Shown here piece by piece: positions 9,419 to 18,945 of a DNA stretch of 64,000 nucleotides. Under the pieces are notes generated by a model. The model was not told the origin of the DNA. It saw only the letters and a program-made list of their open reading frames with translations, and did not search any database. Every line of letters starts with the position of its first letter. The first letter of the stretch is position 1. This DNA comes from JAUIIK01 sp041390865 (GTDB lineage: Bacteria; Chloroflexota; Chloroflexia; Thermomicrobiales; CFX8). The position numbers and the translations under genes are program-made. The stretch is taken from positions 1 through 64,000 of the forward strand of contig JAWKPC010000023.1 in assembly GCA_041390865.1 (NCBI GenBank). The letters run 5' to 3'.

Positions 9419-10339
9419 TCACCCGGCCTGCGCCTCTCCGGCACGAGGGTTCACGAGCATGACCGGACGTTCCGCCTCATGGAGTACCCGCTCCGCAACC
9501 GAACCGATGAACACCCGGCTGAGCCCGGTGCGGCCGTGGGTCGACATCACGATCAGTCCGGCGTGGAACTCGTGCGCAACCTGATTGATATGGTCCGACA
9601 CAAGCCCGTCCCGCACATCCCAGGTTACGTCGTGGCCCGCCGCTTCAAGCTCCTCAGCCTGCGCCTTGAGGTAGTTCTTGGCCGCTTCGTAACCGGCTTC
9701 GACGTACATGTCGATGGCGGCGTAATCCACCTCGGCGAACGTCGAGCCATACCACTTCGTCGTCTCGACAACTCGAAGCAGGTGGATCTTGAGACCCGTC
9801 GAACCCAGAACGGCCTGTGCCCCGGAAAGTGCCTGCTCGGCGAACGCCGAACCGTCGAGCGCGACCAGCAACCGGTCCAGCGAGCGCGTTGGTTCGGATT
9901 CCAGCGGCTGCCCTCCATGCCGGACGACGATCACCGGACATCTGGCATTGTGGAGAACCGACGCCGCGATGCTACCGGCCGTCATCCGGGCAACACCGGC
10001 CCTGGCATGGCTCCCCATGACAATCAACGGCTCGGTCTGATCTTCGGCAATCACGTTGATCTCGACGGCTGGATTCCCGGTCGATACGAGCGTCTCGACC
10101 GGCACGCCCGAGATACTGTCCGCGATGCGCGTCAGATACTGATCGACGTTGATGTGATGATCGACCCAGGCTTCGATCGTCTCGTTCGCGTTCAGCCAGA
10201 CGCCGAACTCGGATGGCGCCTCGATAACCGAAGTCAGAAGGATGCTTCCCTCGACCTTTCGCGCCAGCTCTTCGGCAACCGGCAACGAGATTTCGGAATC
10301 GGCCGATGTGTCCAGCGGAACCACAATCGTAGAAGCCAT
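9419..10339 (-). CDS. tandem-domain universal stress protein
   Basis: A 306-residue protein with two UspA domains. Domain 1 (about 1-145) starts ASTIVVPLDTSADS and ends with the nucleotide-binding pattern GSHARAG and GSIAASVLHNARCPVIVV. Domain 2 (about 155-300) starts DRLLVALDGSAFAEQAL and ends STHGRTG with GSVAERVLHEAERPVMLV. Both G-2x-G-9x-G-S/T motifs are intact, so ATP binding is likely. Start: the ATG at 10339 has AGAGAGGAAAG upstream; the frame is open further 5', but those residues are not Usp-like. Tandem Usp proteins are common in hypoxia and stationary-phase regulons. A GTTACAG element lies about 190 bases upstream. Confidence 0.9.
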   Translation of the reverse strand: MASTIVVPLDTSADSEISLPVAEELARKVEGSILLTSVIEAPSEFGVWLNANETIEAWVDHHINVDQYLTRIADSISGVPVETLVSTGNPAVEINVIAEDQTEPLIVMGSHARAGVARMTAGSIAASVLHNARCPVIVVRHGGQPLESEPTRSLDRLLVALDGSAFAEQALSGAQAVLGSTGLKIHLLRVVETTKWYGSTFAEVDYAAIDMYVEAGYEAAKNYLKAQAEELEAAGHDVTWDVRDGLVSDHINQVAHEFHAGLIVMSTHGRTGLSRVFIGSVAERVLHEAERPVMLVNPRAGEAQAG

Positions 10340-10545
10340 CACGGCTTTCCTCTCTCGCGCCCTACAACGGCGGGCCACTGTCGGCGTAGACAGCGGCCCG
10401 TCGGGGCTTAGGGGATCTGTGACGACGGGGGAAGAGGCTGCCTTCGGGGGTCGGTCAGCATCTGGCCCTGTCACTCTCCAGACTATTGCCAACCACGTTA
10501 ACTACGCATCAACCAATTCCGGCCAAACGTTACAGAGTCGCAACA

Positions 10546-12477
10546 TCAGGCGTCGGCAGCGGCCTGGGGAAGTGAGAAGAGAACTCGCGTTCCACCATCC
10601 TCCGGCAACTCGATCGTGACGTGCCCGTTCTGCGCTTCCACGAGAAGTCTGACCAGGTAGAGCCCGAGACCCATACCCGAGGAATCGGCAGCCGCCCTCG
10701 ATCCGCGCTCGAACCGGTCGAAAACGTTCCGTACCTCGTGCTCCGGGATACCGGGACCGTAATCCCGGACTGCGAGCTCGACATGTCCGTCGTCGCTTCG
10801 GCCAACGATATCAATCTGCGTGCCTGCCGGCGTGTACTTCAGCGCGTTGTGAATGACGTTCCGCAGCATCTCGTCGAACCGGTCCGGATCCGCCATTGCG
10901 ACGCTGTCGCTCTCCACATCGATGCGAAAATCTCTGGTTGGGTCGAGAGGCCGAAGCTGGCGTACGCAGCGTTCGACGAGCATCCTGAGAAGGATCGGTT
11001 CCGGTTCTAGGGCGATGCGACCGGCTCGAATATGGGTCAGCTGGACCATGTTCTGAATCAGCGTCGCCAGACGCGCGCTCTCCTGATTTATGTCGTGCAG
11101 CAACTCATCGCGCGTCTCGCGGTCCAATACGTCCGCCTGTTGCTGGAGCAGCTGGGCACCGCCATGGATCGTCGTCAGCGGGGTCCGCAGCTCGTGGGAG
11201 ACAAGTGACAGAAAATCGTCCTTGATCCGGTCAGCGTCCCGTATTTCCGTGATGTCCTGGAAGACACAGATCGAACCGCCGATCTCACCATCCATATACA
11301 TCGGCGTGCTGTTGACGAGGAACGTCCTGCGCCGCCCCGATGCAACCACCGACGTGACCTCTTCCCGGATCACCGTTTCGCCGAGAACGAGCGAACGGAT
11401 TGGCGGCGTCTGCTCCACGCTGATTTCCGCCCCGGACTCATCCTCGATTTCCAGCACGTCATCGAGATACGCGATCGGCACCGGCACCGGCTCGTCGATC
11501 TCCAGCAACCGCCGCGCCTGCTGGTTCAGGATCACAAGCCTGGGTGGATCGGGTTCGGTAATCATGACCGCTTCCGGGAGCTGATCGAGGATCACATTCA
11601 GGCGTTGCTCCTGCTCTTCCAGCCGGCGATAAAGACGAGCGTTCTCGATCGCAACGGCGGCATGGCGAGCAAGCAGATCGATAAGCATCTCGTCTTCCAA
11701 CGAGAACTCCGCCTCGAACCGCTTTTCTGCAAGGTAGAGACTGCCGATAATTTCGCCACCCCGGGAGATGATCGGCACGCCGAGAAAGCTGGACATCGCC
11801 GGGTGGTTGGCGGGGAATCCGCTCGAAGCGGGATGCGTTTTCAGATCCTTAAGGCGAATCGGCCGCTCCTGCTTGAGCAGAAGACCGAGCAGGCCCAGAC
11901 CCTCCGGCCGATGGTCGATCATCGCCTGCTGAGCTTCGGAGATCCCGGCAGTGATAAATGTCTGCATCCGACCCTGCTGATCGGGAATTCCGAGCGCTGC
12001 GTACTTCGCCGCCGCGAAATTGCGCGCCAGATCGGTGATCCGGCGCAGAACCGCTTCGAGCTGCAACTCCCCGCTGATCGCAACGACAGCGCTACTCAAC
12101 ATTTCCATCTGCCGGGAGAGTTCCAGGCGTTGGCGCGGCTCGTACGCCATGCCCCGCAGCCCCTCGGAAGCGACGGAAAGAGTCGATCGAACGCGTTCTT
12201 CGGCGTCGGACGTCAAATGAGGCAGGTCGCGATCCGCATCGTCATCAACGGTCCGATATGGCCCGGCGACGATGCCCTCGCTGCCGGCATTGTCAAGAGA
12301 GGCAAAGACGTATCTATCCTCGCCGTACCGGACGCCCACGACTATTTCAGCTTGTTCGTCCAACGCCCGGCGAATGCGGTTTGCGAGTCCCTCGGGTAGG
12401 TTCGATGCCGGTCTGACCTGCAGGCCGAGGCTGATCTCCAACGCCGCGGTTATGGATTCAAGAGGAGTCCGGTACAC
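10546..12477 (-). CDS. GAF/PAS sensor histidine kinase, DosS-like GAF
   Basis: A 643-residue soluble histidine kinase. A weakly conserved N-terminal region (1-120) is followed by a GAF domain (about 137-285), a PAS-like domain (about 292-410), HisKA with phospho-acceptor H428 (SHELRTPL), and HATPase with N544, DYGPG (572-576) and GMGLGLYL (601-608). The GAF contains THPASSGFPANHPAM followed by SFLGVPI, very close to the DosS/DevS GAF-A segment that carries the haem-ligand His, so H225 is a candidate haem ligand. Unlike DosS, the kinase core is HisKA and not HisKA_3. It starts with GTG 9 bases after the regulator stop codon, with GGCGGA upstream. It is very likely a two-component operon. Confidence 0.88.
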   Translation of the reverse strand: MYRTPLESITAALEISLGLQVRPASNLPEGLANRIRRALDEQAEIVVGVRYGEDRYVFASLDNAGSEGIVAGPYRTVDDDADRDLPHLTSDAEERVRSTLSVASEGLRGMAYEPRQRLELSRQMEMLSSAVVAISGELQLEAVLRRITDLARNFAAAKYAALGIPDQQGRMQTFITAGISEAQQAMIDHRPEGLGLLGLLLKQERPIRLKDLKTHPASSGFPANHPAMSSFLGVPIISRGGEIIGSLYLAEKRFEAEFSLEDEMLIDLLARHAAVAIENARLYRRLEEQEQRLNVILDQLPEAVMITEPDPPRLVILNQQARRLLEIDEPVPVPIAYLDDVLEIEDESGAEISVEQTPPIRSLVLGETVIREEVTSVVASGRRRTFLVNSTPMYMDGEIGGSICVFQDITEIRDADRIKDDFLSLVSHELRTPLTTIHGGAQLLQQQADVLDRETRDELLHDINQESARLATLIQNMVQLTHIRAGRIALEPEPILLRMLVERCVRQLRPLDPTRDFRIDVESDSVAMADPDRFDEMLRNVIHNALKYTPAGTQIDIVGRSDDGHVELAVRDYGPGIPEHEVRNVFDRFERGSRAAADSSGMGLGLYLVRLLVEAQNGHVTIELPEDGGTRVLFSLPQAAADA

Positions 12478-12486
12478 AGCTTCCGC

Positions 12487-13179
12487 CTACTCCGGCGCGA
12501 CCAGGCGATATCCCATCCCCGGGTACGTCTGGATGATCGATTCCTCCGGATGATCGGGCTCGAGCTTGGCGCGCAGGCGGCTGATCCAGGTCCGCAGGTA
12601 GTACGTCTCGTCCCGGAACTCCGGTCCCCAGATCCGGGACAGCAATTCACTATGACGCATCACGCGCCCAGCGTTGCTGGCAAGCTGGTAGAGCAGTTCC
12701 CACTCGGTGCGGCTGAGACGCACCTCTTCGCCGGCGACCTCGACGATGCGGTTGTCGAGATCGATCACGAGCCCCTCATAGACCAGGCGGATCTCCTCGG
12801 CCGGCGCTTCATGGGTCGTGCGCCGAAGGATCGCCGCGACGCGAGCGGACAGTTCATCGGGGTTGAACGGCTTGGCGATATAGTCATCCGCGCCGGAATC
12901 GAGTCCATGGATCATGTCTGCTGCCCCGGACCGGGCAGTCAGAAGCACAATCGGCACCTCGGAAAACTCGCGAATACGGCGCATCGTCTCGATCCCGTCG
13001 ATGTCCGGCATCATGACATCGAGAATGACGATATCCGGACGTTCTTCTTCGCATTTCTCAACGGCTTCAACCCCGCCGGATGCGGTGATCACCGCATAGC
13101 CGTCCGCGGTTAGCCTGGCCCGCACCAGGCGCAGTATCGGCGCGTCATCGTCGACCGCAAGCACCAGCTGACGCTGCAC
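12487..13179 (-). CDS. OmpR/PhoB-family response regulator
   Basis: A 230-residue response regulator. The receiver domain has the acidic triad DDD at residues 10-12, phospho-acceptor D54 in VILDVMMPD, the conserved Thr/Ala switch, and the Lys in YIAKPF. The C-terminal winged helix (about 130-228) has RLSRTEWELLYQLASNAGRV and the recognition region of the Trans_reg_C family, closest in feel to KdpE-type regulators. I chose the GTG at 13179 because AAAGGTGG lies just upstream. The extended frame beginning at 13278 has no homology and crosses likely promoter sequence. It is co-transcribed with the downstream kinase and probably controls part of this stress block. Confidence 0.9.
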   Translation of the reverse strand: MQRQLVLAVDDDAPILRLVRARLTADGYAVITASGGVEAVEKCEEERPDIVILDVMMPDIDGIETMRRIREFSEVPIVLLTARSGAADMIHGLDSGADDYIAKPFNPDELSARVAAILRRTTHEAPAEEIRLVYEGLVIDLDNRIVEVAGEEVRLSRTEWELLYQLASNAGRVMRHSELLSRIWGPEFRDETYYLRTWISRLRAKLEPDHPEESIIQTYPGMGYRLVAPE

Positions 13180-13387
13180 TGTGCCACCTTTGCTGTTGGG
13201 CGTACGTTTGCTGAGTTCGCTATCCAGAAAACCTGAAACGCTCGTTCGTTGAGTCGTTTTGACACGGGATTGTAGCATGCCTCCCTTCTCTCTCTACGCT
13301 CCTGTGATGCCTCCAGCCATAGGATGAGCTGGGAAATGCACCTGGTGTCCGGGATGTCGGAAAGCAGGCAGTGAAGAGGCTTCTACC

Positions 13388-14137
13388 ATGTCGATCGTCG
13401 TGCCGGTTGATAGTTCTGAGCCGTGGCAGCTCGTTATCGAGTCAGCCCTGGAGCTCACGACAATGGTGTCAACCGATCTGGAGATAGTGCTGAGCGGATC
13501 CAGTGATGGCTTCCACGAGGAGGTAAAGGACTATGTCACATCCGCAATAGCCGACCGAATCTCACGCGTGCACTACACAAACACGGTCGACGCGCGTACG
13601 AATCTGGCAACCTTGAACCGGCGTATGGCCGTCCTTGCAGTGCTGGCGCCTGGCGCGGAGTCCGCGGCCTATCGCAGCTTCACCGACGATCCGCTCGGAT
13701 GGCGCGGTCAGGTCCTGCTGGTTCCTCTCGATCCTGATGTCCTGCATCGCGCTTACACCGATCGAATGATCATCGTCGTGCCGGAAGACGCAGACCTGGA
13801 TGCGATCGAACCGTGGGCGACGTGGATCGCCAGAAAGGCGCGGAGCCAGATTTCTCTCCTGACCGTGCTCGGAGCCGACGATGAATTCGACCTTGAATCC
13901 CGCTTCAGGGCCGCAGGGGAACGCCTCAGGGAACGAGCGGAAAATTTCAGGCGTTGTGGTTTGCGAGCTGCATGGGAGGTCCGGATCGGAGACCCGTCAA
14001 CCGAGATAATCCGCATGGCTGAGACGACAGGCACGCATCTCGTCGTCCTACCGAAGCCTGTTCGAAACTTCGCCGATGAGGCGCTGTTGGACCGGTTGAT
14101 TGAGCACGGGCGCCTGCACCTGCTCCTCACGACATGA
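13388..14137 (+). CDS. universal stress protein-like, divergent
   Basis: A 249-residue protein starting SIVVPVDSSEPWQLVIESA, the beta1-P-V-D entry of a Usp domain. A second Usp-like half begins near residue 125 (RMIIVVPEDADLDAIEPWA) and ends THLVVLPKPV. The nucleotide-binding G-rich motif is missing in both halves, so it may be a non-ATP-binding Usp. It is divergent from the two-component operon and is followed 64 bases later by the kinase gene. No clear GGAGG precedes the ATG at 13388 (GTGAAGAGG lies about 8 bases upstream). Confidence 0.65.
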   Translation: MSIVVPVDSSEPWQLVIESALELTTMVSTDLEIVLSGSSDGFHEEVKDYVTSAIADRISRVHYTNTVDARTNLATLNRRMAVLAVLAPGAESAAYRSFTDDPLGWRGQVLLVPLDPDVLHRAYTDRMIIVVPEDADLDAIEPWATWIARKARSQISLLTVLGADDEFDLESRFRAAGERLRERAENFRRCGLRAAWEVRIGDPSTEIIRMAETTGTHLVVLPKPVRNFADEALLDRLIEHGRLHLLLTT

Positions 14138-14201
14138 AGCTGCGTGAACACCCGGGTCTCCCGACCGAATTCAGAAAGCCCGAGCTTGCAGGAGGAACCG
14201 T

Positions 14202-15820
14202 TTGACCCCGATCCGACATTCCGAATCCGATGAGCCATCGCCCGACCTCAACAACATCATCGAGGCGCTGAGCGATCCGTCAGCGTTCCCAGGCAATGTC
14301 GACGAGGTCATCGCTATCGAGACCCATGCATCAGCAGTCTTCATCGCCGGCGACAGCGTCTACAAGCTGAAGAAGCCGGTGAACTTCGGCTTTCTCAACT
14401 ATGAGTGCGCGTCACGCCGCCGGCTGATGTGCCACCTCGAAGTGCAGGTCAACCAGGAGCTTGCGCCCGACGTCTATCGAGGCGTCGTCGACCTCGTGAC
14501 CGATGACGGTGAGATACGAATCGGACGGGCTGGTCGGGTCATCGACCATCTGGTGCATATGCACCGCCTGCCCGAGCGGGCGACGCTGGCGTCGCTCATG
14601 GAGCAGGAATCCGCGCAGATCGAGGATATCGACCGCATCGCAATGCGAATAGCTGGTTTCCATCGGAGGGCATATCGATCCCCGGAAATCGATCGATGGG
14701 GTCTGCCGGCAGCCGTTCGTCGGAATGTCGAGGAGAATTTCGAGCAGGTCGCGCCATATCTGAACCGCGCTATTCCTCCAGCCGCCTTTGACGGCATTGC
14801 AAACTACGCCCGGAATTTCCTCCTGGAGCGCCGCGGTCTACTGAACGCACGCGTCCGCGACGGGTTCACCCGCGACGGCCACGGCGATATCCGGTCCGAA
14901 CACGTCTACGTCCAGGACGAGGTCAGGATCATCGACCGTATCGAATTCAACGATCGAATCCGGTACGGCGATGTTGCCGCCGACGTCGGATTTCTGGCGA
15001 TGGACCTCGACGCCTCGAATCGACCGGACCTGAGCGACCGGTTGATCGAGACTTATCAGGATCGCTCCGATCTGGACGTCGACTCCGTCCTCGACTTCTA
15101 TCGCTGCTATCGTGCCTACGTGCGGGGCAAGGTCACGGCGTTCAGGCTCGACCAGTCTCCGGAAGAACGGCAGCAGGCCATCAGCATCGAAGCACGGCGC
15201 TTCTTCCACCTCGCGTCGAGATACGCGTCGAATGACCGCCGCCCTCGGCTCATCGTCATGACCGGCCTGACCGGCAGCGGAAAGAGCACCCTGGCGCGAC
15301 ATCTCGCCGCCGTGCTCCCGGCAGCCGTGCTCGATTCGGACAGGACCCGCAAACGTCTGGCGGGAATGGATGCAACCAGTCGCCAGACCGTTCCATTCGG
15401 CTCAGGCATCTATAGTGAAGAGCTGACCGAGAGAGTCTACGGAGAGTACGAGATGGTGCTTGCGAGCTCCTTGAACGGGGCCAGACGGTCATCCTCGATG
15501 CGACCTACACACGCTCGAGTCATCGCCGGGCCGCGCTTAATCTGGCCGTTGCCGTTGACGCCAGGTTCCTGATCGTTGAATGCGAAGCTCCAGAGCCCAT
15601 CATCCGAGACCGCCTTGCCCGGCGTGGCGATGATCCGGCTAGCGTCTCCGACGGCCGTTGGGAGATCTACCTCTCCCAGAAGGAAGCGTCCGAACAGCTA
15701 TCCAGCCGAGAACGTGATCTCGCTGTGCAGGTCGACACGAACGACGGGACACTCGATCAGATCGAGCAGGTGCTTGGCCGTCTCGAAAACTGGTCCGGTT
15801 TCGGGAAGGATCCCGCCTGA
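14202..15820 (+). CDS. APH-fold plus P-loop kinase (Rv2004c-like), frameshifted
   Basis: A two-domain protein of about 539 residues if one base is restored. The N-terminal half is aminoglycoside-phosphotransferase-like: GDSVYKLKKPVNFGFLNY with the ATP-binding Lys, then HGDIRSEHVY (His near 227) and IDRIEFND, the equivalents of the catalytic and metal sites. The C-terminal half is a small-molecule P-loop kinase with GLTGSGKS at about 355-362. It matches the COG2187/COG0645 fusion seen in M. tuberculosis Rv2004c, a DosR-regulon gene. The frame breaks at about 15467-15472: one missing base before LERGQTVILDATYTR moves the frame, and the downstream frame runs to TGA at 15818. The start is TTG with GGAGGA 5 bases upstream. 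Confidence 0.8.
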
Positions 15821-16404
15821 CCGTCGCGGCATGTATCTTCTCGTAGCTCACCTCATCCCTATGTTATGTCCTCTTGATCTCGTCGAAGGATCGACGATCA
15901 AAAGAGCGGTCATTCGGGGGGTAACGCTTCCCTAACCCACACGACAGTACCCGGTCAGCCGGCACCCTTTGACCCGGCCCCGATCAGCGTGGACCGCACT
16001 CCCGAAGTGCCGCTTCCGGTTCGAAGCCTGAAATCCGCCGGCTCGTGGCTGGAGGTTATCCGAGCGGCGACGGCAGCCATAACGGTCGTTTCTTTGTCAC
16101 GAGATGCCTCTCCAGCACAGGGAAGTGGATAGAGCCCATCGTATGCAGTGCATGACCCTGCCCAGCCCCACGCTACGACGCTCACCTGCACCAGCGTAAC
16201 TCCATAGCATCAAAATTGGCATCCCGACGCAAAGCGGGATCTAGCAGCGACGCCAAGCGGTCTCGCCGCCACCAAACCACGGCATCATCAGCGAAGCAGC
16301 CGCGCTCACTTTAGCGGAATGTCAGACGCTCAACCTCAGCTCCGACCGCTACCGGGATGCCAAGAGGACATGGGGCGACTTCGGACTATCATGCATTCGG
16401 TCTG
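15821..16404. other. 583-base intergenic region, nothing recognised
   Basis: This lies between the kinase (plus) and ruvA (minus) stops. Short frames on both strands lack ribosome-binding sites and family features. No tRNA-like or long hairpin structure was found by eye. Confidence 0.5.
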
Positions 16405-16992
16405 TTAGGTGTTGTCGTCCATCATCCGCAAAGCCCCGACCACCCGCTCTTCCACCGTCAGATGGGCTCGGTTCTCCACCGACCCGAGCGCCGAGCGCGC
16501 CTCGCCGGCAGTGTAACCCAGCGCCTCGAGCGCCGAGATCGCCTCCTGATCGCGGTCGTCCGGCTGCCCGCCGAGCGATGGCGAGAAGTCCTCCGGCAGC
16601 TTGCGCTTGAGATCGAGGATGATCCTCCCGGCCGTCACCTTCCCGATCCCGGGAGCGCGCGAGAGCATTGTCATATCCTCGTCCGCGATCGCCTGGTACA
16701 GTCCGGCCGGATCGGAGAACGAGAGTAAATTCATCGCGACGCGCGGCCCGACGCCGTTGACCGTGATAAGCAGCTCGAATAGCTGAAGCTCGGCGAGCGT
16801 CGAGAAACCGTAGAGGGTCAGTGAATCCTCGCGCACGACGAGATGCGTCTTTAGATCAACCTCTCCGCCGGCCGCCGGCAACGTGGAAAGCGTGCTTCCG
16901 GGCGCGAGCACTCGCACCAGGAAGCCGTGGAGATCGACGATGACCGCGTCATCTTCAACGGTGGCCACCAGGCCGCGCACTCCGGCGATCAT
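16405..16992 (-). CDS. ruvA: Holliday junction branch migration protein RuvA
   Basis: A 195-residue RuvA, the tetrameric junction-binding subunit that loads RuvB. Domain I is an OB fold (MIAGVRGLVATVEDDAVIVDL). Domain II has two helix-hairpin-helix motifs: LITVNGVGPRVAMNLL and LSRAPGIGKVTAGRIILDL. Domain III (EAISALEALGYTAGEARSAL) is the RuvB-contacting UBA-like domain. Length and order are normal. Its ATG overlaps the stop of the amidohydrolase gene (ATGA), so translation is coupled. ruvB and ruvC are not in the window next to it. Confidence 0.95.
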   Translation of the reverse strand: MIAGVRGLVATVEDDAVIVDLHGFLVRVLAPGSTLSTLPAAGGEVDLKTHLVVREDSLTLYGFSTLAELQLFELLITVNGVGPRVAMNLLSFSDPAGLYQAIADEDMTMLSRAPGIGKVTAGRIILDLKRKLPEDFSPSLGGQPDDRDQEAISALEALGYTAGEARSALGSVENRAHLTVEERVVGALRMMDDNT

Positions 16993-17846
16993 TCAGATTC
17001 TCCCGACTCGAAGTCGAACAGACGCCGGGCATTGCCCCCCAGCAAATCGTCGATCCAGCTGTCCTGAACGACCGCGCGCACCTGATCCAGCAATCTCCGC
17101 TGCCCGAGGACCGGAAAGTCGCTGCCGAAGATGATCCGCTCCGGACCGACGACGTCCAGGACGGTCTGGAAGACCGAGAAATCGTAGAGGTACGTCGTCG
17201 CGGCGCAATCGTAGACGGCGTTGGCGGCCAGCGCCCGGATTTCCGGCATCAGTTCGTAGAACGGCAATCCACCACCCCAATGGGCGAAGATCACCGGCTG
17301 CTCGGAATATGCTTCGAGCCAGCGAACCAGCTTGTCCGGTGTCGCCGTTCCTTTCCCGGGGTAGGAGTGGCCGACCGGCTCGCTCGTGTGAAACATGAGT
17401 GGCTTGCCGGTCAGCTTGCAGACTTCGACGACGGCAGCAGTATCAGCTGGGTCGTCGAGGACGAATCCCTGGGCGTCGGCGTTCAACTCACCGATACCGA
17501 TCGCTCCAAGATTGAAGGCGGCTTCCGCATCCCGCCCCGCATCACGATCGTTCGGCGCGACGATCCCGAGAAACGAGAGCCTGTCCGGATGCGCCCGGCA
17601 GACCTCGGCCATCCAGGCGTTGTGCTCCCGGCACATCCCCGGATCTGTCCACGGAAAGCCGGCGATCACTGCATGATCGATTCCGGATCGTTCCATGCTG
17701 GCGAGCAATTCGGTTTCGCCGGTGAGCTTCGCCCGGGGGTTTTCGTAGAGGTGCAAGAACCACTCGTCGATCTGGCAGATCTCTTCGCGGCGCTCGATCA
17801 CATCGGGTGAGAACGCGTGCGTATGGCCATCGATGACCCGTGCCAC
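16989..17846 (-). CDS. amidohydrolase-family (TIM-barrel) protein
   Basis: A 285-residue metal-dependent hydrolase of the amidohydrolase-2 family. It begins ARVIDGHTHAFSPD with the HxH metal motif, has a mid-protein His strand (LMFHTSEPVGHSYPG and PVIFAHWGGGLPFYEL), and ends IIFGSDFPVLGQ with the metal-binding Asp. These proteins hydrolyse or decarboxylate small substrates; the substrate here is unknown. I chose the GTG at 17846 because it lies 7 bases beyond the PP2C stop and just before the conserved strand. A longer in-frame start overlaps the PP2C gene. It overlaps ruvA by four bases. Confidence 0.8.
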   Translation of the reverse strand: MARVIDGHTHAFSPDVIERREEICQIDEWFLHLYENPRAKLTGETELLASMERSGIDHAVIAGFPWTDPGMCREHNAWMAEVCRAHPDRLSFLGIVAPNDRDAGRDAEAAFNLGAIGIGELNADAQGFVLDDPADTAAVVEVCKLTGKPLMFHTSEPVGHSYPGKGTATPDKLVRWLEAYSEQPVIFAHWGGGLPFYELMPEIRALAANAVYDCAATTYLYDFSVFQTVLDVVGPERIIFGSDFPVLGQRRLLDQVRAVVQDSWIDDLLGGNARRLFDFESGESE

Positions 17847-17853
17847 GGTCCCG

Positions 17854-18753
17854 CTACGCAAAGAAGAGCAGGACGATGACAACCAGGATCACGACGACGA
17901 GCGCCGCGCCCGCGAGCAGCGGCACGAGCATCGACGACGGCCCGGTCGCGGCCTGTTCCGGCTCGGCCGGCGCTTCGAGAACGCTGATCGGCGCCATCCA
18001 GGCGCAGAGTGCCGTCAGGTTATCCGTCGAGCCGTTCGCGAGGGCTCGTTCGATGAGCTCCCCTGGAGCTTCGTCCGGCGGCAATTCGAGCAGAACATCC
18101 CGGATGTCGTCCTCTTCGAGGTAGTCGTGGACGCCGTCGGTCGACAGGAGCAGCCGGTCTTCGGGCAATAGCGTCAGCTCGAAGACATCGACATCGACGC
18201 GCTCCCGGTGGCCGAGCGCCCGGGTGATGATGTTTCGGTGCTGGCTGGAGCGTGCCTCTTCCTCGGTCAACACGCCCATCCGGACCTGCTCGGCGATCAG
18301 GGAATGGTCCTGCGTCACCTGGGTGAGCGCTCCGGCGCGCAGAAGATAGCCTCGGGAATCGCCGACGTTGGCGAGACTGAGCTCGTTCCCCCGGATCAGT
18401 CCGGCGACGAGCGTCGTGCCCATCATGTTCTCTTCGCCCTGGGAGACGCCGCCCTCGAAGATCTCTTCATTCGCGCGGCGATATGCCTGTTTGAGCACGA
18501 GCGCCGAGTCGTCGGTGTCCAGCGTGTTCAAGCGCTCGAGCAAGGCGTCGATGGCAAGCTGCGAGGCCACATCCCCACGATCGTAGCCACCCATTCCGTC
18601 CGCGACGGCGAGGACGTAGGTATCGTCTCCGGCGTTCTCCAACCGGTTGAAATAGACGAGATCCTCGTTCCGTTCGCGTACGTTGCCTGCCTCGGACTTG
18701 GTCCCAACGACCAGCCGGCTCTCTTCCACCTGTTTGACCCGTTCTTCCCTCAC
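17854..18753 (-). CDS. PP2C-type serine/threonine phosphatase, C-terminal TM
   Basis: A 299-residue PPM/PP2C phosphatase that reverses Ser/Thr phosphorylation. Metal-binding motifs are present: RNED near residue 28, VADGMGGYDRGDVAS near 51, NVGDSRGYLL near 130, LLSTDGVHDYL near 205, and GSTDNLTALC near 243. A single hydrophobic segment near the C-terminus (LLAGAALVVVILVVIVLLFF) anchors it, leaving the catalytic domain cytoplasmic. Such phosphatases usually accompany a PknB-type kinase, but none is nearby. The start is a GTG at 18753 with only weak upstream purines; a second GTG at 18729 is possible. Confidence 0.88.
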   Translation of the reverse strand: MREERVKQVEESRLVVGTKSEAGNVRERNEDLVYFNRLENAGDDTYVLAVADGMGGYDRGDVASQLAIDALLERLNTLDTDDSALVLKQAYRRANEEIFEGGVSQGEENMMGTTLVAGLIRGNELSLANVGDSRGYLLRAGALTQVTQDHSLIAEQVRMGVLTEEEARSSQHRNIITRALGHRERVDVDVFELTLLPEDRLLLSTDGVHDYLEEDDIRDVLLELPPDEAPGELIERALANGSTDNLTALCAWMAPISVLEAPAEPEQAATGPSSMLVPLLAGAALVVVILVVIVLLFFA

Positions 18754-18861
18754 AACACGACAGACGGAAGTCCGTCGAATTTCCGCTCACTCGTTGCTCC
18801 GGGAATGATACGACACCTATCGGGAGTACGGACCGTTCCGGCGTGGGCCGCGGACCACTTG

Positions 18862-18883
18862 TTAAGATTCATAAAGTTAAGAT
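18862..18883 (+). promoter_or_regulatory. AT-rich direct repeat upstream of lipoprotein gene
   Basis: TTAAGAT occurs twice (18862-18868 and 18877-18883), 15 bases apart, in otherwise GC-rich DNA about 65 bases before the lipoprotein start. It may be a promoter core or a binding site for a regulator. Confidence 0.35.
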
Positions 18884-18945
18884 GCTTCACCACGGTGCGG
18901 GGCTCCGTCCCCATCCCGCCCGCATGAGGACCCTGGAGGACACCT

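Noticed and set aside
15955..16191. A 78-codon minus-strand frame in the intergenic region
   Set aside because: No ribosome-binding site, no recognised family and no neighbour in an operon.
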